Shown: piece after piece, positions 1 through 10,607 of the stretch
Position numbering within the stretch: the stretch's first letter is position 1
Layout: each line of letters starts with the position of its first letter
Source of the DNA: Monoraphidium neglectum
Lineage: Eukaryota > Chlorophyta > Chlorophyceae > Sphaeropleales > Selenastraceae
Assembly (NCBI RefSeq): GCF_000611645.1
Contig: NW_014013152.1
Location: forward strand, 7,350 to 27,317
Reading direction: 5' to 3'
Length of the DNA stretch: 19,968 bases
Translations under genes and position numbers: made by a program
The notes under the pieces: model-generated
The model's input: the letters and a program-made list of their open reading frames with translations, nothing else
Told to the model about the DNA's origin: nothing
Databases searched by the model: none

Positions 1-2716
1 CGCTGCCGCCGCTCCGGATGCGCCGCCAGCGGCCCTCCCGCCGCCGCCGACGGGCGGGGCATCGCCCCTCGGCGGCCGCCCCCCTTGGCGGCTCGGCGGG
101 CGCGCCTGCGCGGGCGGCGCCGGCGCGTGCTGCTGCTTGGGCTGCTGGGGGGGCCGGCCGCCGGCGCGCGCGGCAGCGGCTGGCGCGAGCGCGGGCGCGC
201 AACCGCCGCCGTCGCTCTGCAGAGGCCCAGGGCTGGCCTCAAGGTCAGAGGAGGAGCTCGAGCCGCCCGTATTCGCCGCCGCCGCTGCGCGGCGGGCGCC
301 AGGCGGCCGGCGGCGGTGCCAGAAGAAGGGCTGCGGAACCGGGGGGGATCGAGGAGGGGTGCCTCAGGACCTCAAATCTACACCCCACCCCAAACACTCT
401 GCCCTTAAAACGGCGTCAATCAACATGGCGTCACTCAACACAGACAACAGGACACAACAACGGTGCAGCAAGTTCAAGCGTCAATGGCAAGCACTGTGCC
501 TCCGCTCCCGCCCAAATCCCGTGCCCACCCTGCACCACCCCCCGCCCTACCTTATTCGCCGCGTCAGCCAGCTCCGCCGCCTCCGCGCTCGGCAGCACAA
601 ACACGCCCGACTCATCATATGCGTCCGCCGCCACTCCCACCACCAACATGCCCCCCTGGCTTCCATCGCCCGCGCCTCGGCCTCCGCCATCGCCTCCTCG
701 CCTTGCGCCCCCACTGCTGCTGCTGCCGCTGCTGCCACCGCCGCCGCCGTGAGGGAGGATGACTAGCCGGTCGTGGCTGGCCGCAAAGTGCGCCGCCATC
801 GCCGCGGCGCCGCGTGTCGCGACGCCGCAGACCGGGCAGGCGGCGCCCGGCGCGGCCAGGCGCAGCGCCTCGCGCCGCGCGCGGTGCCGCCGCGGCGCCG
901 CGTCCCGCGCGTTGTCCGCGGCAGCTGCGACGCTCGCGGCTGCCCGCGCTCGGCCCAGCAGCATGGCCCGCACGTCCGCCCCGCCGCCGCAGCCGCCAGG
1001 CGCGGCCCCGAAAATCGGCTTGGCCAGCCCGCCGTTCCGCAGGAAGCTGAACTCGATGGGCCCCGGCGGCAGCTGCACGGCAGCTGCCGCGCCTCGCGCC
1101 GGCGGAGCCGGCGCGGCCGCCCGCTCGACATTCAAGCGCAGCCGCACCTCGAGCGCGCCGCGACATGCCGTCGTGTACGCGGCCGCCGGCCCCGCTGCCT
1201 CGCCCGCCGCCGGGACGAGCGGCGACAACACCAGCGCCGCCGCCGCCGCCGCCGGCGCGCCCGGGCCGGGCGCGGGGCCGCCTTCCTGCTCCCCTTCACT
1301 GCAAGCGTCAAGGTGATCGTCAACCTCCGAATCTTCATCGCTCGAGGTGCAGTCCAGGACAATCACATCCGCCGCCTCCATTCGCGGCTTCTTAACTGCC
1401 CTCAGAGTGCCGCCGCCGCCGCCCCCGCCGCCGCCGCCCGGTGTGACCGGCCCTCGCGGCCGCTTGGCGCCGGGCGTGGGCCCAGCGGCCGCGGCTGGCG
1501 CGGCGGGCGTGGGCGCGGGCTCAAACCCCAGCGCACCGGGCACGAGCCGCCCGGCCGCCTCCCGTGCCGCGGCGGCCGCGGCGCCCTTGACGCCGCCACC
1601 GGCTGCGGGTCCTTCGGCAGCCGCCTGCAGCGGCACGCACGCCCACCAGACCTCCCGCCGCTCACGGCCGTCGCTGCCGCCGCCGCCGTCGCCGCCGCCG
1701 CTTGCCAGCAGGCCGAACAGGCCGCCCCTGGCCGTCGGGTCCCCGGTTAGCGCCTTGGGCGGCAGCAGCCGCGCGTGGAAGCGCCGCAGCCGCTTCTCGC
1801 GCCCCCGCGCTCCGCTGCCGCCTTTGCCGCCGGGGGCGGTGACGCCCTCTGCCTCGCGTGCGGCGCTGCTGGGGCTGAAGACATCGATGTCGGGGTGCGA
1901 CTGACAAACTAAAAGCAGCAGGCACGGGCAGGTCATCCGATTGAGCCCGCCCTCCGGCAGCGCCAGCGCCGCCGCCCGCGCCGCGCCACCGCTGCCGCCG
2001 CCGCCGCCGCTGCTGCCACCGACAGGTTCCTGCGGCCTCTCGCCGCCGCCCAGCCGCGCGTGCAGCAGCGTCGCGGCGCGCGGCAGCAGCACCTGGGGAA
2101 GGATGGGCCGCGACGAGGCGCGGCGCGGCGGCGCGCGAGGTGCCGAGAGCCGCCAGCCAAAAGCAGCCAATAATTCGTTTAGGGTGCCGAGGCAGGGCCG
2201 AAGGTGCTGCCCACAATTACGTGCATCCCCAGCCTCCCCACGGCAACGTGTAAAGCCCTGGGATCAACCAAGTCAAGGGCCCACCGTCGACGGGCGCCGC
2301 CGCTCTGCCGCATCGGGCGCACCGCCGTTTAATGTGCCCCCAGCTGTGGAATCGCTGCCGCCGTTGCCGCCGCCGGCTGGGGACAGATCCTCGCACAGCG
2401 CCGCCACAACGGACACGCGGCCGGAGATGGACGCAAACCAAGGGCGGCCGCCGGCGCCGTCGGGGGCGGCGGCGCAGGAGAGGAGGGAGACACTGAGCGT
2501 GCCGGCGGCAGCGGCGGCGCTGTGGTGGAAGCGCAGGGCGATCGGTTGGCGAACCGTGGGGTTTATTAGCCCTGGGTGCCCGGAACTTGCTGGTACAAGG
2601 CTAATGCAATGTGACATGGGGTTGAGCCCAGCGCAGCGGCTGCGCGGCAATATGAAATAGCAGGCGCCCTGGCTCAGGCTCTGGCTGCGCACAATGCTGA
2701 TGGCGCCAAAACGCAT
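1..2716 (-). CDS. SUZ12/EMF2-like Polycomb PRC2 subunit, partial at the left edge
   Basis: Predicted non-catalytic core subunit of Polycomb repressive complex 2, which supports histone H3K27 methylation in the nucleus. My model has exons 2716-2285, 2206-551 and 330-1, joined by phase-0 GT-AG introns of 78 and 220 bp. The strongest evidence is a C2H2 finger at 838-773 (CPVC, 12 residues, H, 4 residues, H) followed directly by SHDRLVI, as in the SUZ12/EMF2 finger. Before it lies PIEFSFLRNGG; after it, across the intron, exon 3 begins PFFWHRRRP, matching the family's FYHS/FFHS segment, and then turns acidic/Ser-rich. An acidic SSDEDSEVDD patch sits mid-protein. The VEFS box should lie beyond the window. 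Exon 2 also reads as one 579-codon frame, but that begins at TTG and is not a real start. Exon 1 is the least certain part; the ATG at 2716 is provisional and more 5' exons are possible. Long Ala/Gly runs inflate the length. Confidence 0.6.
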
Positions 2717-3630
2717 TTGAAGCGTGCCGCTGCATACCTGTCGGGATCGGTCCTAGGTGGTCTCCACACATAAGCGAGACTCCTTTTGAGAAAATACGGC
2801 TGCGAGCAGACGACGAAAAGGCCAGATCACTTGCTCAAGAGCTTCGATAACCAACCGACTCCCACTCGCCAACGACCTCGCAATCAAGCACCCACCCTCC
2901 TCCCCGCTCTGGCTGCCAGCTCGCTGTAGAGGAGGCAGGGTGCTGCGTAAGCGTCCAGGCCATCCTGCTCCTCCATCCCAAGCGCCTGCAACAAGCATGC
3001 CTAGCCCAAAATACATGCGTACAATTGATTTGAATAACACAACGCGACTCACAGATGTCAGTCTGGGGTTTCTATGGACAGCGACAGGGCGTGACGCGCA
3101 CATCAGCCACAGCGCCCACCCCGAATTGTCTGCCCAACCACCCACGCTGCCCGCGACAGGGTTGACGCAAGCACTCTCCATACGAGACGCCGGCCTGCAT
3201 CGCCGGTGCACTGAGCGTGTTGGGCAGCATGCCTATTCGTGGCGCACCACACAGCAGAATCAACTTCCCAAGTCGCACAGGTGCGTGGCCCCGTTGGGCG
3301 GGAGGCATGTCGGCTTTGTCGCGACGCTGCTGGCAGTGAGATGACTCATTGGTGAGAAAAAGCATGCTCTGCATCCATCTCAGTCAAACACCTCATGCAA
3401 GCACAGACAAAGACGTGTTCACCGCATGACGGCGGCTAAGCTGAGGGCACAGGCAAAGCCTGGCCCTCGCAGAGGCGCGTAGGCAGGCGCTGCTGTCCGG
3501 GGACAAAAGCATGGCTGGCAGCGCAGCACTGCGGCGACCTGTTTGGGGGTTGGGGTGATGGCGCACCAGTCAAGGGCAAAAAGCAGGCCAGTGGGCCCCC
3601 GCCTCCCCGGGTTGACGGGCGTTCGTTTGA
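2717..3630. other. Intergenic stretch, no gene seen
   Basis: This is lower in GC than the flanking exons. It has only short overlapping reading frames on both strands, without recognisable domains or convincing splice-linked coding. It would hold the promoters of two divergent genes, the Polycomb-like gene leftward and the F-box gene rightward. An upstream exon carrying the true start of the F-box gene could also lie here, but I cannot place it. Confidence 0.4.
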
Positions 3631-4670
3631 CCGTGGGGCGACCCCGCAATTTGTGACAGATCAGCACAACGCCCACAGCCTGAGCGCGAGCCGGACTGCT
3701 CACCTCTAACTTTGAACCAACCTGGCGCCGCCTGCCGCGGCTGCTCTTGGCGGGTCGCCCGTGTCACCCCCTCCACGCCAGGCGACAGATGCTTGCGCGA
3801 CACCCCAGCCCGCAAGCGCGCCCGCCGCGAGAGCGCGAAGGACGACGAGGGCCGGGCGGAGCGGCAGGCCCCCGGCGGACCGGCCGTGGCGGCGGCGGTG
3901 GCGGTGGCGCCGGGGCATCCGGAGGGAGGCAGCCTGCTGGCGCTGCCTGGCCCAGTCCTTGAAATGATCATGGCCCGCGTGGCTGCCTCGCTGGGGCGGA
4001 CAGGGGTGTGTCGGGACGATTATTTTGTCGCACGAGACATCGCCCGTGCTGCCCTGGTGGGTGCGAGGGTGGGGCAAGGGTCGCTGCATTCATAGGACTC
4101 GCCTCCTGCGCCAAGACCGTTGCTTATCGTCGCACCCCTGCGCGACGGGGCAGGAGTGAGCTGCGCTGTTATCGTTTTGCGCCACAGAAAGTTCCAGCAC
4201 ACCTGCGCCCGTTCACGTGGCTGGTGCCATGCAGGCTCGGGCCTGTACATGCAAAATCATTTCTTGCAGATCGCTCATAGACCTGAACAATCCCATGGGC
4301 ATCCTCAACCCCATGGCACCATGCGGCTAAACCCCGAACCGCCCAGGCTTGCAAGGACCTGCGGCGCGCGTCAACGGCGGGCTTGGCTCAGCTGTCGGCG
4401 TTTGTGGCGGAGCAACAGCTTGTGAGGCGACATGGGCAGGGCAGCGGGGAGGCGGACGCCCCCTGCAGCTGCTGCCACGGCCGCGGACACAACCGTGATT
4501 GGTGGGATGCCGTGCAATTCAACCCTCTGGGCCACGCATGGTCCAAGCTCAAGGCCGCGGGATGGTCGGGGCTGGGGCACTGTTTCAGGAGACGCCGCCG
4601 GCCCCCGCGATTTGTTGTGTGGGTTGCTACCATCAGATGCCCTTGTGGAAGTTTGGATATCGAGTTTTAG
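3631..4670 (+). CDS. F-box-like protein, two exons visible, start unresolved
   Basis: Likely substrate-recognition (F-box type) protein of an SCF ubiquitin ligase. Exon one is open from 3631 (TGA just upstream) to 4056. Exon two is 4347-4670, ending in TAG. The 290-bp intron has a CTG|GTGGGT donor and a CCCAG|GCT acceptor, both phase 0. The join gives RDIARAAL+ACKDLRRAS, and with the preceding LLALPGPVLEMIMARVA this has the F-box pattern LPxxVLExI...RDxxxAxLxCKxLRxA. A basic, nuclear-localisation-like KRARRES stretch precedes it. No ATG occurs in this frame until the EMIMARV methionines, so the start probably lies in an upstream exon, or translation begins inside the F-box. The part after FVAEQQL (WWDAVQFNPLGHAWSKLKAAGW, then basic/Cys residues) is unrecognised and could include an unmodelled intron. 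Confidence 0.5.
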
Positions 4671-5832
4671 TGTGGGAGTTGGTTGCATAGGCCAAGACCA
4701 TGGTTCCTTGCCTGCCTGCCTGGTCGCGGCCTGCCGAGTCTGCGGGCCACAGAGGATTCCAACGCACATGCGCACAAGGTGTAGAACTCCGTCAGCTGTG
4801 CCACAGTGTGAGCCTGCATTTGCTGCATCCCTCGGCGCCGCACTGATGACCAGATGGGCCTGTGTTGTGATATGCTGGGCTGAAGTTCTGTCAGAAAAAC
4901 AGCCGAAAGCGGCCTGGCACGGCTGGCAGCAAGAGTCAAGTGCAGGCGGGTGTGAGGAATGGCGTTGGTGCACGCGCGCAGTCACCAGGGAACATGCAGT
5001 CGCCACACTCTCGGCAAACGCAGCACGCGCGCAGATGGACGCGTGCGAGACCAGCCAGTGCTCATGGCGCGCACAGCGCCAGCCCCTGGCACACAGCGCT
5101 TCGAGCTCGGGGTCGAGCGTGAGATTGCAAGGCCCAGCCCCTGGCGGGGTGCGCCCTGGGCCTGCGCAGGCCCCGTCAGGCCGGCAATGGCCGCCGGATG
5201 AGTCACAGAGGCAGTGCAATCAATTTGAAGAGCTTCAAACTTGCATACAGGTCAGGCAAAGCACGCCTGCGTGTCACAGTGTCTCGAAAGCTGTCGGCCG
5301 CTCCACAAGTGCTTGACCGCGCCATGTCACGCGCCCCTCGCCATTGACAGCGGGCGTCGCAAGCACTGCTCGCACGGACGGGACACACGGTTTTACCAAA
5401 GTTTTCAGGTTGCGGCCTTGCTGCGAGATGGTGCAGCCAGGCCACTAGCGGCGCACTCTCAACAACTTCCCTGGCTTGCGCGAGAACTTGAGATGCTTTC
5501 AGGTCAGACTTCACATATCAGAGTATCTTGAGCGCTGTCACCCGGCTATCACCGCGTCAACGGACGATCCTTGATCTATACCTTATTTCATCCCTGCCGT
5601 ACGTGGCCCCCGCTACAAGCGTTGCATCCGCTCCACAGGTGACGACAACAGCGATCGCTCTTTACAATCAGCTTCCGTCGGCCATGCCCTTGCCGCCGAC
5701 AGTGCGCGCAGTGCCGCCCCGACCACTTGCGGCTTGCGGCCGCCACGCCCCAATCAGATTCAGCCGCAACCCCCAGGGCGCATCCCCACCCGAGAACCGC
5801 CACCGTTCGCCGCATGCGCAGGCGGAACAGAT
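4671..5832. other. Intergenic; long antiparallel reading frames judged doubtful
   Basis: Two long frames lie opposite each other: plus 4432-5316 (294 codons) and minus 4371-5219 (282 codons). Both have scattered Cys, Trp, Met and His, and neither shows a domain, repeat or targeting signal. I read them as chance open frames in GC-rich DNA, although one could be a lineage-specific gene. The last 600 bases hold only short frames and must contain the promoter of the Cys-rich gene downstream. Confidence 0.35.
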
Positions 5833-6657
5833 ATGGCCCGCCTCGTCGCCGCCGCGGCTGCCGCCGTGCTGCTGCTGGCTGCCTGGGCGGCGTGCACCGC
5901 CGCAGCGCCGGTGCAGGTCCCAAAGTGCGAGTGGGCTTCAGAGTACTGGCTGTGTGTAGCCACCAGGGGTGAGCCTCGGGCGTCACCCATGCGGCGGCGC
6001 CCGCCCGGACCGCGCTCATGTCCCGCGCCTGTAACAGCGTTTTGTGTTATCACTCCGCAGGCTGTGCTGCTTGCACCGAAGCCGCCATCACAGCCGCCTC
6101 TCGAGCGACGCCTCTGCAACCTGGCCTTACCCGAACCGGCTGCCCCCCGCTCCACCCTCGTGCCGCCTCGACCAACCCCACACTCCTGGCCCCCCCACAC
6201 CCCACACCTTCCATGTCCAGCTGCCGCATGGCCGAGGAAGCCGGCGCCCCCCAACCGCCTGGCAACCAAGGACCTGCAGACGTGGGCGCGCGAGTCCCTG
6301 TGCGCGGCCCAGAACACGAAGGCGCTCTGCGACAAGGCCGCCGTGCCGGGCAAGAACGTGGGGACGTCGGGTACGACCGACCCCTGCTTCTGGGACGCAG
6401 AGCAGGTGGGGGCGGCGCGCGGCGCATGAATTGGGGTTGTCTGCGCCTTCACGCACGCTACAGCATGCTCGCGCAAGCTCGGGAGGGTTTCTGCTCAGCA
6501 GCGCCACCAAAATAGGCACGAGTTTGAGCGTCATTGATTGCCTGCGCATGGACCGACGGCATGTCTTGCCGGACACGGATGGAGGCTTTGGTGCCAGGCT
6601 CGCGGGTGCAATCTCGGCCTATACTCTATATCACCATCACCATACACACATGCGCGT

Positions 6658-6700
<43 letters not shown>

Positions 6701-7869
6701 AACATCACCATTGCAGAAGTTCTGCCGTACCCACGTTAACACCATCGTCGATATCGCCTGCGAAGGTGGGTGCGTCAGGGCGGTCTCGTCGCCAAGCACT
6801 CAACGCTGCCCCTGCTTTGCCCCTGCCGTTTTGCAGCCCCCAGCCCTTGCTGCCTGCGCCTTGCCGGCTGGCAAGTAAAGCATGCCACCCCAGTTGGGAC
6901 GCGAGGCGCCGTGTCGCTCCCTTCAGTATACAGAATTGACCCCGCGCCGCAAACCACAACAGGTGATCTGGCGCAGCTGACCGACAAGTGCTCTGCTTTC
7001 GACAAGCAGGCGTCCTGCGTCACCAACTCGCTCTGCAAATGGGGAAAGGTGGGGCACCCGCGCTGCCATGATGGATTGATGTGATGTCACTTTGGATGTA
7101 TTCAGGGCCACAAGACTGCCGCAAGTCAATCAACTTGGACAGCCGCATGCCGCTTTCAACACGGCGTTTTGGTTGATCTGGCTCACACACACACCGCATC
7201 GGCAACTTCCCTTCAAAGACCCTTTTGCCCAAATGATGCTCAAGCACTGGTCAAACCTCGGTCGCACGCCTCTCAGATCAACAACAATGAGATCTGCTAC
7301 CCGCGGCTGGTGGACCAGCTGGGCATCAAGACCATCCCCGCATACTACATCAACTATTACTACAACCCCGCAAGTGAGTGCAACGGGCAGCCGCAGCAGC
7401 AGCCGCCCCGCCTGCCTGACAGGGCAGCTACGCATCCGCCTGGCCGGGCCGACAGGGAGGGCGCGGCGTGCCCTCCTCGTATTCGGCCGCACACATCTCA
7501 GACCGCCGGATTTTTTCGTCTCTTGCGCCATATGTGTTGTTCTCCCTGCTCCTGTCCACAGCTTACGGCACCTGTGACGAGTCTAAGACGTACCGCAACT
7601 TTTTGTCCAAGTGCTGGGGCAAGAGCAAGGACGCCTGCCAGTCGAGCAAGATCTGCAAGTATTGGCCCAACGAGGCCGCGTGCACCTCGACCGAGGCCGC
7701 CGAGGCCGCGTACGTCACCGGCGGAGACACCGGTTCGATCTCCGCCGAGAACTACTGCGGGAAGTTTTACACCCGGGAGGCGTGCGGCAAGGCGGGGACC
7801 GTCGCGTTCGACCCCAAGGTGACCCGCAAGTACCTCGAAGACAACGTCCCCAAAGCCTTTGCCGGCTGA
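5833..7869 (+). CDS. Secreted cysteine-rich modular protein, six exons
   Basis: Function unknown; probably secreted or retained in the secretory pathway. Model: 5833-5968, 6221-6405, 6717-6765, 6927-7048, 7277-7373 and 7562-7869. All introns are GT-AG, phases match, and the sum is 897 nt (298 residues plus stop). The ATG opens a clear signal peptide: MARLV, an Ala/Leu core, then Ala-rich residues. The mature part has three modules of the form C-x7/8-C ... C-x1/2-W-x-C: SLCAAQNTKALC...DPCFWDAEQ+KFC, DKCSAFDKQASC...LCKWGK+INNNEIC, and SKCWGKSKDAC...ICKYWPNEAAC. In the first two the splice junction falls inside the module, which supports the model. A short KCEWASEYWLC unit follows the signal peptide. 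The tail is charged (DPKVTRKYLEDNV). Acceptors at 6220 and 6926 are the least certain; 6060 and 6830 are alternatives that would lengthen exons. No known family recognised. Confidence 0.7.
6659..6695. repeat. (CA)n microsatellite in an intron
   Basis: An almost pure CA dinucleotide run of about 37 bp lies inside the second intron of the Cys-rich gene, shortly before its AAG TTC TGC exon. It gives chance His-Thr frames that are not coding. Such a tract is likely length-variable between strains. Confidence 0.95.
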
Positions 7870-9075
7870 GCGGCGCGCGCCCCGCGCTGCCGCGCGTCGC
7901 GGATGGGCCAGCCGCGTCGGGCGGGCGCCCGGGCGGCGGGGGCCGTTCTCTCCCGCGGTCTCTGGAGCGGCATCCCGGCTGTCTGCGGCCGACTTGTGAC
8001 AGCCCGCCCGGCATGCCGTAAGAGGCTGCAGCCGCTTCAAGAGCGGGGCACTCACCACAGAGGCCGCAGCGCAGTGTACTGCCTCCCAAGCAGACGCGTA
8101 CGCAAGCTTCTTTCAGACTCTCACAGCCGCTTTTGGCCCGTGAGTCGTGGGTCCCACGTATTGGTTGGTTGTGCAAACGCATGGCCGGCTGTGTTGGCTG
8201 TCGTCGCAGGGCCTTTAAATACTGCCTGGGCGCGCTTTGTTTGAATTCCGCGAGGTGGCATGACCCCTCCACCCAAGTGCGCCCAGCGGCGCCCCCAATC
8301 ACGGCCTAAACTCAAAACTGATGTCACGATTGTGCGGGCGGGCGCGCTCGTCCTGCCATGGAGTGGCGCCCAGCCCTTCAGGTCCACCAAGCCACGACTC
8401 AGGGTCAGCTTCCAACAAGTCGGTTTCCATCTGTGCAATACAAACTGTAAATGTGGGGCATCTGAACCGACTCTTTGCAAGGTTCATCACTGCGGCCTGC
8501 CGACTCAGGAAAGGAGGCTGCTTGTGCTGCGTTCTGTGACGCACCGCCCCTTGCTCCAGCGCCGATTCTCTCGTTTACACCAACCTGCCACCAGCAGCAC
8601 CTCCCAAGCAATCAAGCTATATTTCCAGGAGCCCCGTCGACTACTCTCTAGGCACTTGCATGGGTCGCTCTGGCGGGCGGCTTGTCGTGAAGGAGCAGCC
8701 GCAGGGGGCAGCAGCTGGCTTTGCAAAGGACAATGGGAAGTTGGTGTGACCCGCGCATGGGGCCACAGCCGGCAAATGGCATGCAGACGGGCCAGCGCTT
8801 ATCTGGTGCTGGTGCACACAGCTGGATGCGGGTCGGCAAAAATGGGTCAACGGTCACACGCTCGAGGTGCTGAGAAACCAAACCATGGAGGTGCCATAAC
8901 TACGTAGCGAAGCCGCCGGCGGTGCGTCAGCGCGATGGCAAGCAATGTGCTTGCGATAATTTGCTCTGATCATGCCCGTTCAGCCGGTGGGGCCGGCGGA
9001 GCTTTCATGCATCATGCATGTTGCATCTCTCGCACAAAACTGTGTAAACCGGCCACCGGCCCGGCCGCGGCGTGT
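7870..9075. other. Convergent intergenic region, no gene seen
   Basis: This separates the Cys-rich gene (rightward) from the secreted-protein gene (leftward), so it should hold two 3' untranslated regions. The common green-algal polyadenylation signal TGTAA occurs on the plus strand near 8446. Its complement TTACA lies near 8573 and could serve the minus-strand gene; both are far from the stop codons. A 215-codon plus frame at 8260-8907 shows no domain and no coding-like composition. Confidence 0.4.
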
Positions 9076-9663
9076 TCAGCCGGCGGGGGCGGCGGCGTCG
9101 GCCACAAACTTCTCAATCTTGGTGGCCAGGTCTGTGCCCGCCGCGCCCATCTGCATGAGCAGGCCCACCATGTTGAGGCCCCACGAGGCGCCGAGGGTCA
9201 CCTCCCCCGCCTGCGCCGCCGACGCAAAGGGGGTGGCCAGGAGGAACGACGCGCGCAGCACGTTGAAGGCGGTGACGAGGACGGCGTTGAGGTCAGAGGC
9301 GATGAGGGCGTCGCGGCTGAACTTCTTGCCGGGGGAGAGGGCGGCCGCGCCCGCGGTGCTGTTGGCGGCGGAAGTGGCGGTGGCGTTGTCGACGGCGGCC
9401 GAGTTGTTGGCCAGCAAGGAAGGGGTGGTGGTTGCCGCAGGGAGGGCCGCGGTGGTGTTGGCCGCGCTTGGCGTGGTGCTGGCGGCTGTTGTTGTGTTGG
9501 CGCTGCTCTTGGCTTTCTTCAGGCGTAGCCGCCAGGCCTGGAGCTGCCGCCCGCCGGCGGGTGCATCAGAAGGGGGGGCCGCTGCCGCTGCCCGGACGCA
9601 GCCGGCGGCTGCGACGAGCAGCAGCAGCGCCGCGGCTGCGATGGTGGACCTCGAGCGCGACAT
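9076..9663 (-). CDS. Small secreted protein S1, paralog of the gene at 16048
   Basis: Single-exon gene of 195 residues, function unknown. The start is the ATG at 9663; a longer frame exists only from TTG and is rejected. MSRSRSTIAAAALLLLVAAAG is a signal peptide. A linker rich in Ala, Thr, Ser and Asn follows, with about five N-glycosylation sequons (NTT twice, NNS, NAT, NST), as in extracellular mucin-like stalks. The C-terminal half (FSRDALIASD ... FNVLRASFLL ... GTDLATKIEKFVADAA) is a hydrophobic, helical-looking domain. It is shared with the gene at 16048-16521, chiefly at FSRD[AS]L[IV]ASD and AAGTDLA[TS]K. The domain contains no Cys and no recognisable catalytic motif. Location in the cell wall or extracellular matrix is inferred from the signal peptide and sequons. 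Confidence 0.75.
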   Translation of the reverse strand: MSRSRSTIAAAALLLLVAAAGCVRAAAAAPPSDAPAGGRQLQAWRLRLKKAKSSANTTTAASTTPSAANTTAALPAATTTPSLLANNSAAVDNATATSAANSTAGAAALSPGKKFSRDALIASDLNAVLVTAFNVLRASFLLATPFASAAQAGEVTLGASWGLNMVGLLMQMGAAGTDLATKIEKFVADAAAPAG

Positions 9664-9744
9664 GTCTGATAACAATCGCGAGATAAGGTGATGGTTTCTA
9701 AGTCGGGTGTCTGATGCAGCGCCGGGAGGCTCCGGTGGGTGCCG

Positions 9745-9782
9745 ATAAATCCGTTCGAGGATTAGGATTAAATCCGTTCGAG
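9745..9782 (-). promoter_or_regulatory. Two direct copies of a 13-bp element upstream of S1
   Basis: AAATCCGTTCGAG occurs at 9747-9759 and exactly again at 9770-9782, 23 bp apart, about two helical turns. The pair lies between the S1 start codon and its candidate TATA box. It could be a transcription-factor site pair or a 5' leader element. The function is inferred; the repeat is directly visible. Confidence 0.5.
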
Positions 9783-9835
9783 ACAGAGGCGCGCGGGATG
9801 GTCGATCATGAAAGTGTTGAAAGGATTAAGTAGGG

Positions 9836-9844
9836 TTATATATA
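9836..9844 (-). promoter_or_regulatory. Candidate TATA box of S1
   Basis: TATATATAA on the minus strand lies about 175 bp before the S1 ATG, in a locally AT-rich patch between GC-rich flanks. Its paralog has a TATATTAAG at a similar distance, which supports a shared promoter layout. Confidence 0.45.
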
Positions 9845-9849
9845 CCTCG

Positions 9850-10607
9850 GTATTCAAATAAAGGCACGGGCGCCCCACGGGCTGCCAGCAGCTCCCGGCC
9901 GAGGTGCCGCTTCTGGCTGGGCCAGGACCTGACATGCCGACCACCAAGCAGGCAATCGATGCATCCTATTTTCCTATGTGCCTCAATGTAAAAATAGCTG
10001 GTGCAGACGCATTTCACAATTTTTCACGATCTATTGAAGTGTGTTTGGAACACTTGTGGCTGGCTGATACCGTACGCTGTGTGCACCCATTCGCCCATGT
10101 GCGCACCCATCCCTCCATCGATTGCACGTGCCGCCCATCCACCCCTGCTCTGCGCTGCGGCCCATCACATAGGCAGGGGGGTGCATTACCGTAATAGTGC
10201 CGCGGTTTGGGCTGTTGATTCTCTTTTTACCTTATCTCAAGCACATGACCTGCACACATTGCAGCTGCAAATTGCTTGTTGCCAACACTTGCTTGGCCAG
10301 ACACACAAGCGATTTCACCACCCACATTCACGGTTACTCATAAGTGCGTGGGTCGCCCGAACAGCAACAGCCCAAAAGCCTGACAAGTCGACTTATGATT
10401 CAACTTGGTCGGTACATGAGGTATCAGAAGTGGAGCGCGGCCTGCCCAGCAGACATGGCGGCGGCGCGTGACGCCACAGCTTGGCCAAAGGTGCAAGGTG
10501 TGTGCCCGAGGGCAACGACGCACTTGTGCTGTGCAGTAAAACCGACGCCTGCAAGGCGAGACACACAGCAGCGGCCTGCGACAAGGCATTCGTTGGTGGC
10601 ACAACAG
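9850..10607. other. Intergenic, no gene seen
   Basis: Only short reading frames with no domain. The right-hand ~120 bases, downstream of the A1 stop codon, resemble the sequence after the A2 stop (near 12960-13093), with shared GTGCAAGG/GGTGTGYGC-like pieces and a shared CAAGGCGAGACA. The duplication therefore probably extends into the 3' untranslated region. Confidence 0.4.

Noticed and set aside
431..2170. 579-codon minus frame taken as a complete protein
   Set aside because: It begins at TTG, not ATG, and its last about 40 codons are intron read-through after the AAG|GTAGGG donor at 551-550. It is treated as the middle exon of the SUZ12/EMF2-like gene.
5734..6429. Unspliced 231-codon frame through the first intron of the Cys-rich gene
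   Set aside because: The middle part is Pro-rich filler between a GTGAGC donor and CCAG acceptor, and only the ends show signal peptide and Cys module. The first intron happens to stay open.
6534..6939. His-Thr repeat proteins around 6.6 kb, and similar ones at 18.5 and 19.6 kb
   Set aside because: They are translations of CA/GT microsatellites lying in introns.
8260..8907. 215-codon plus frame between the Cys-rich gene and S1
   Set aside because: No domain, signal or repeat; mixed composition unlike the confident exons nearby, and it lies where 3' untranslated regions are expected.
9745..9790. GTTCGAG motifs resembling a tRNA T-loop
   Set aside because: No acceptor stem, D-arm or anticodon arm can be folded around either copy, and the motif is a plain direct repeat.
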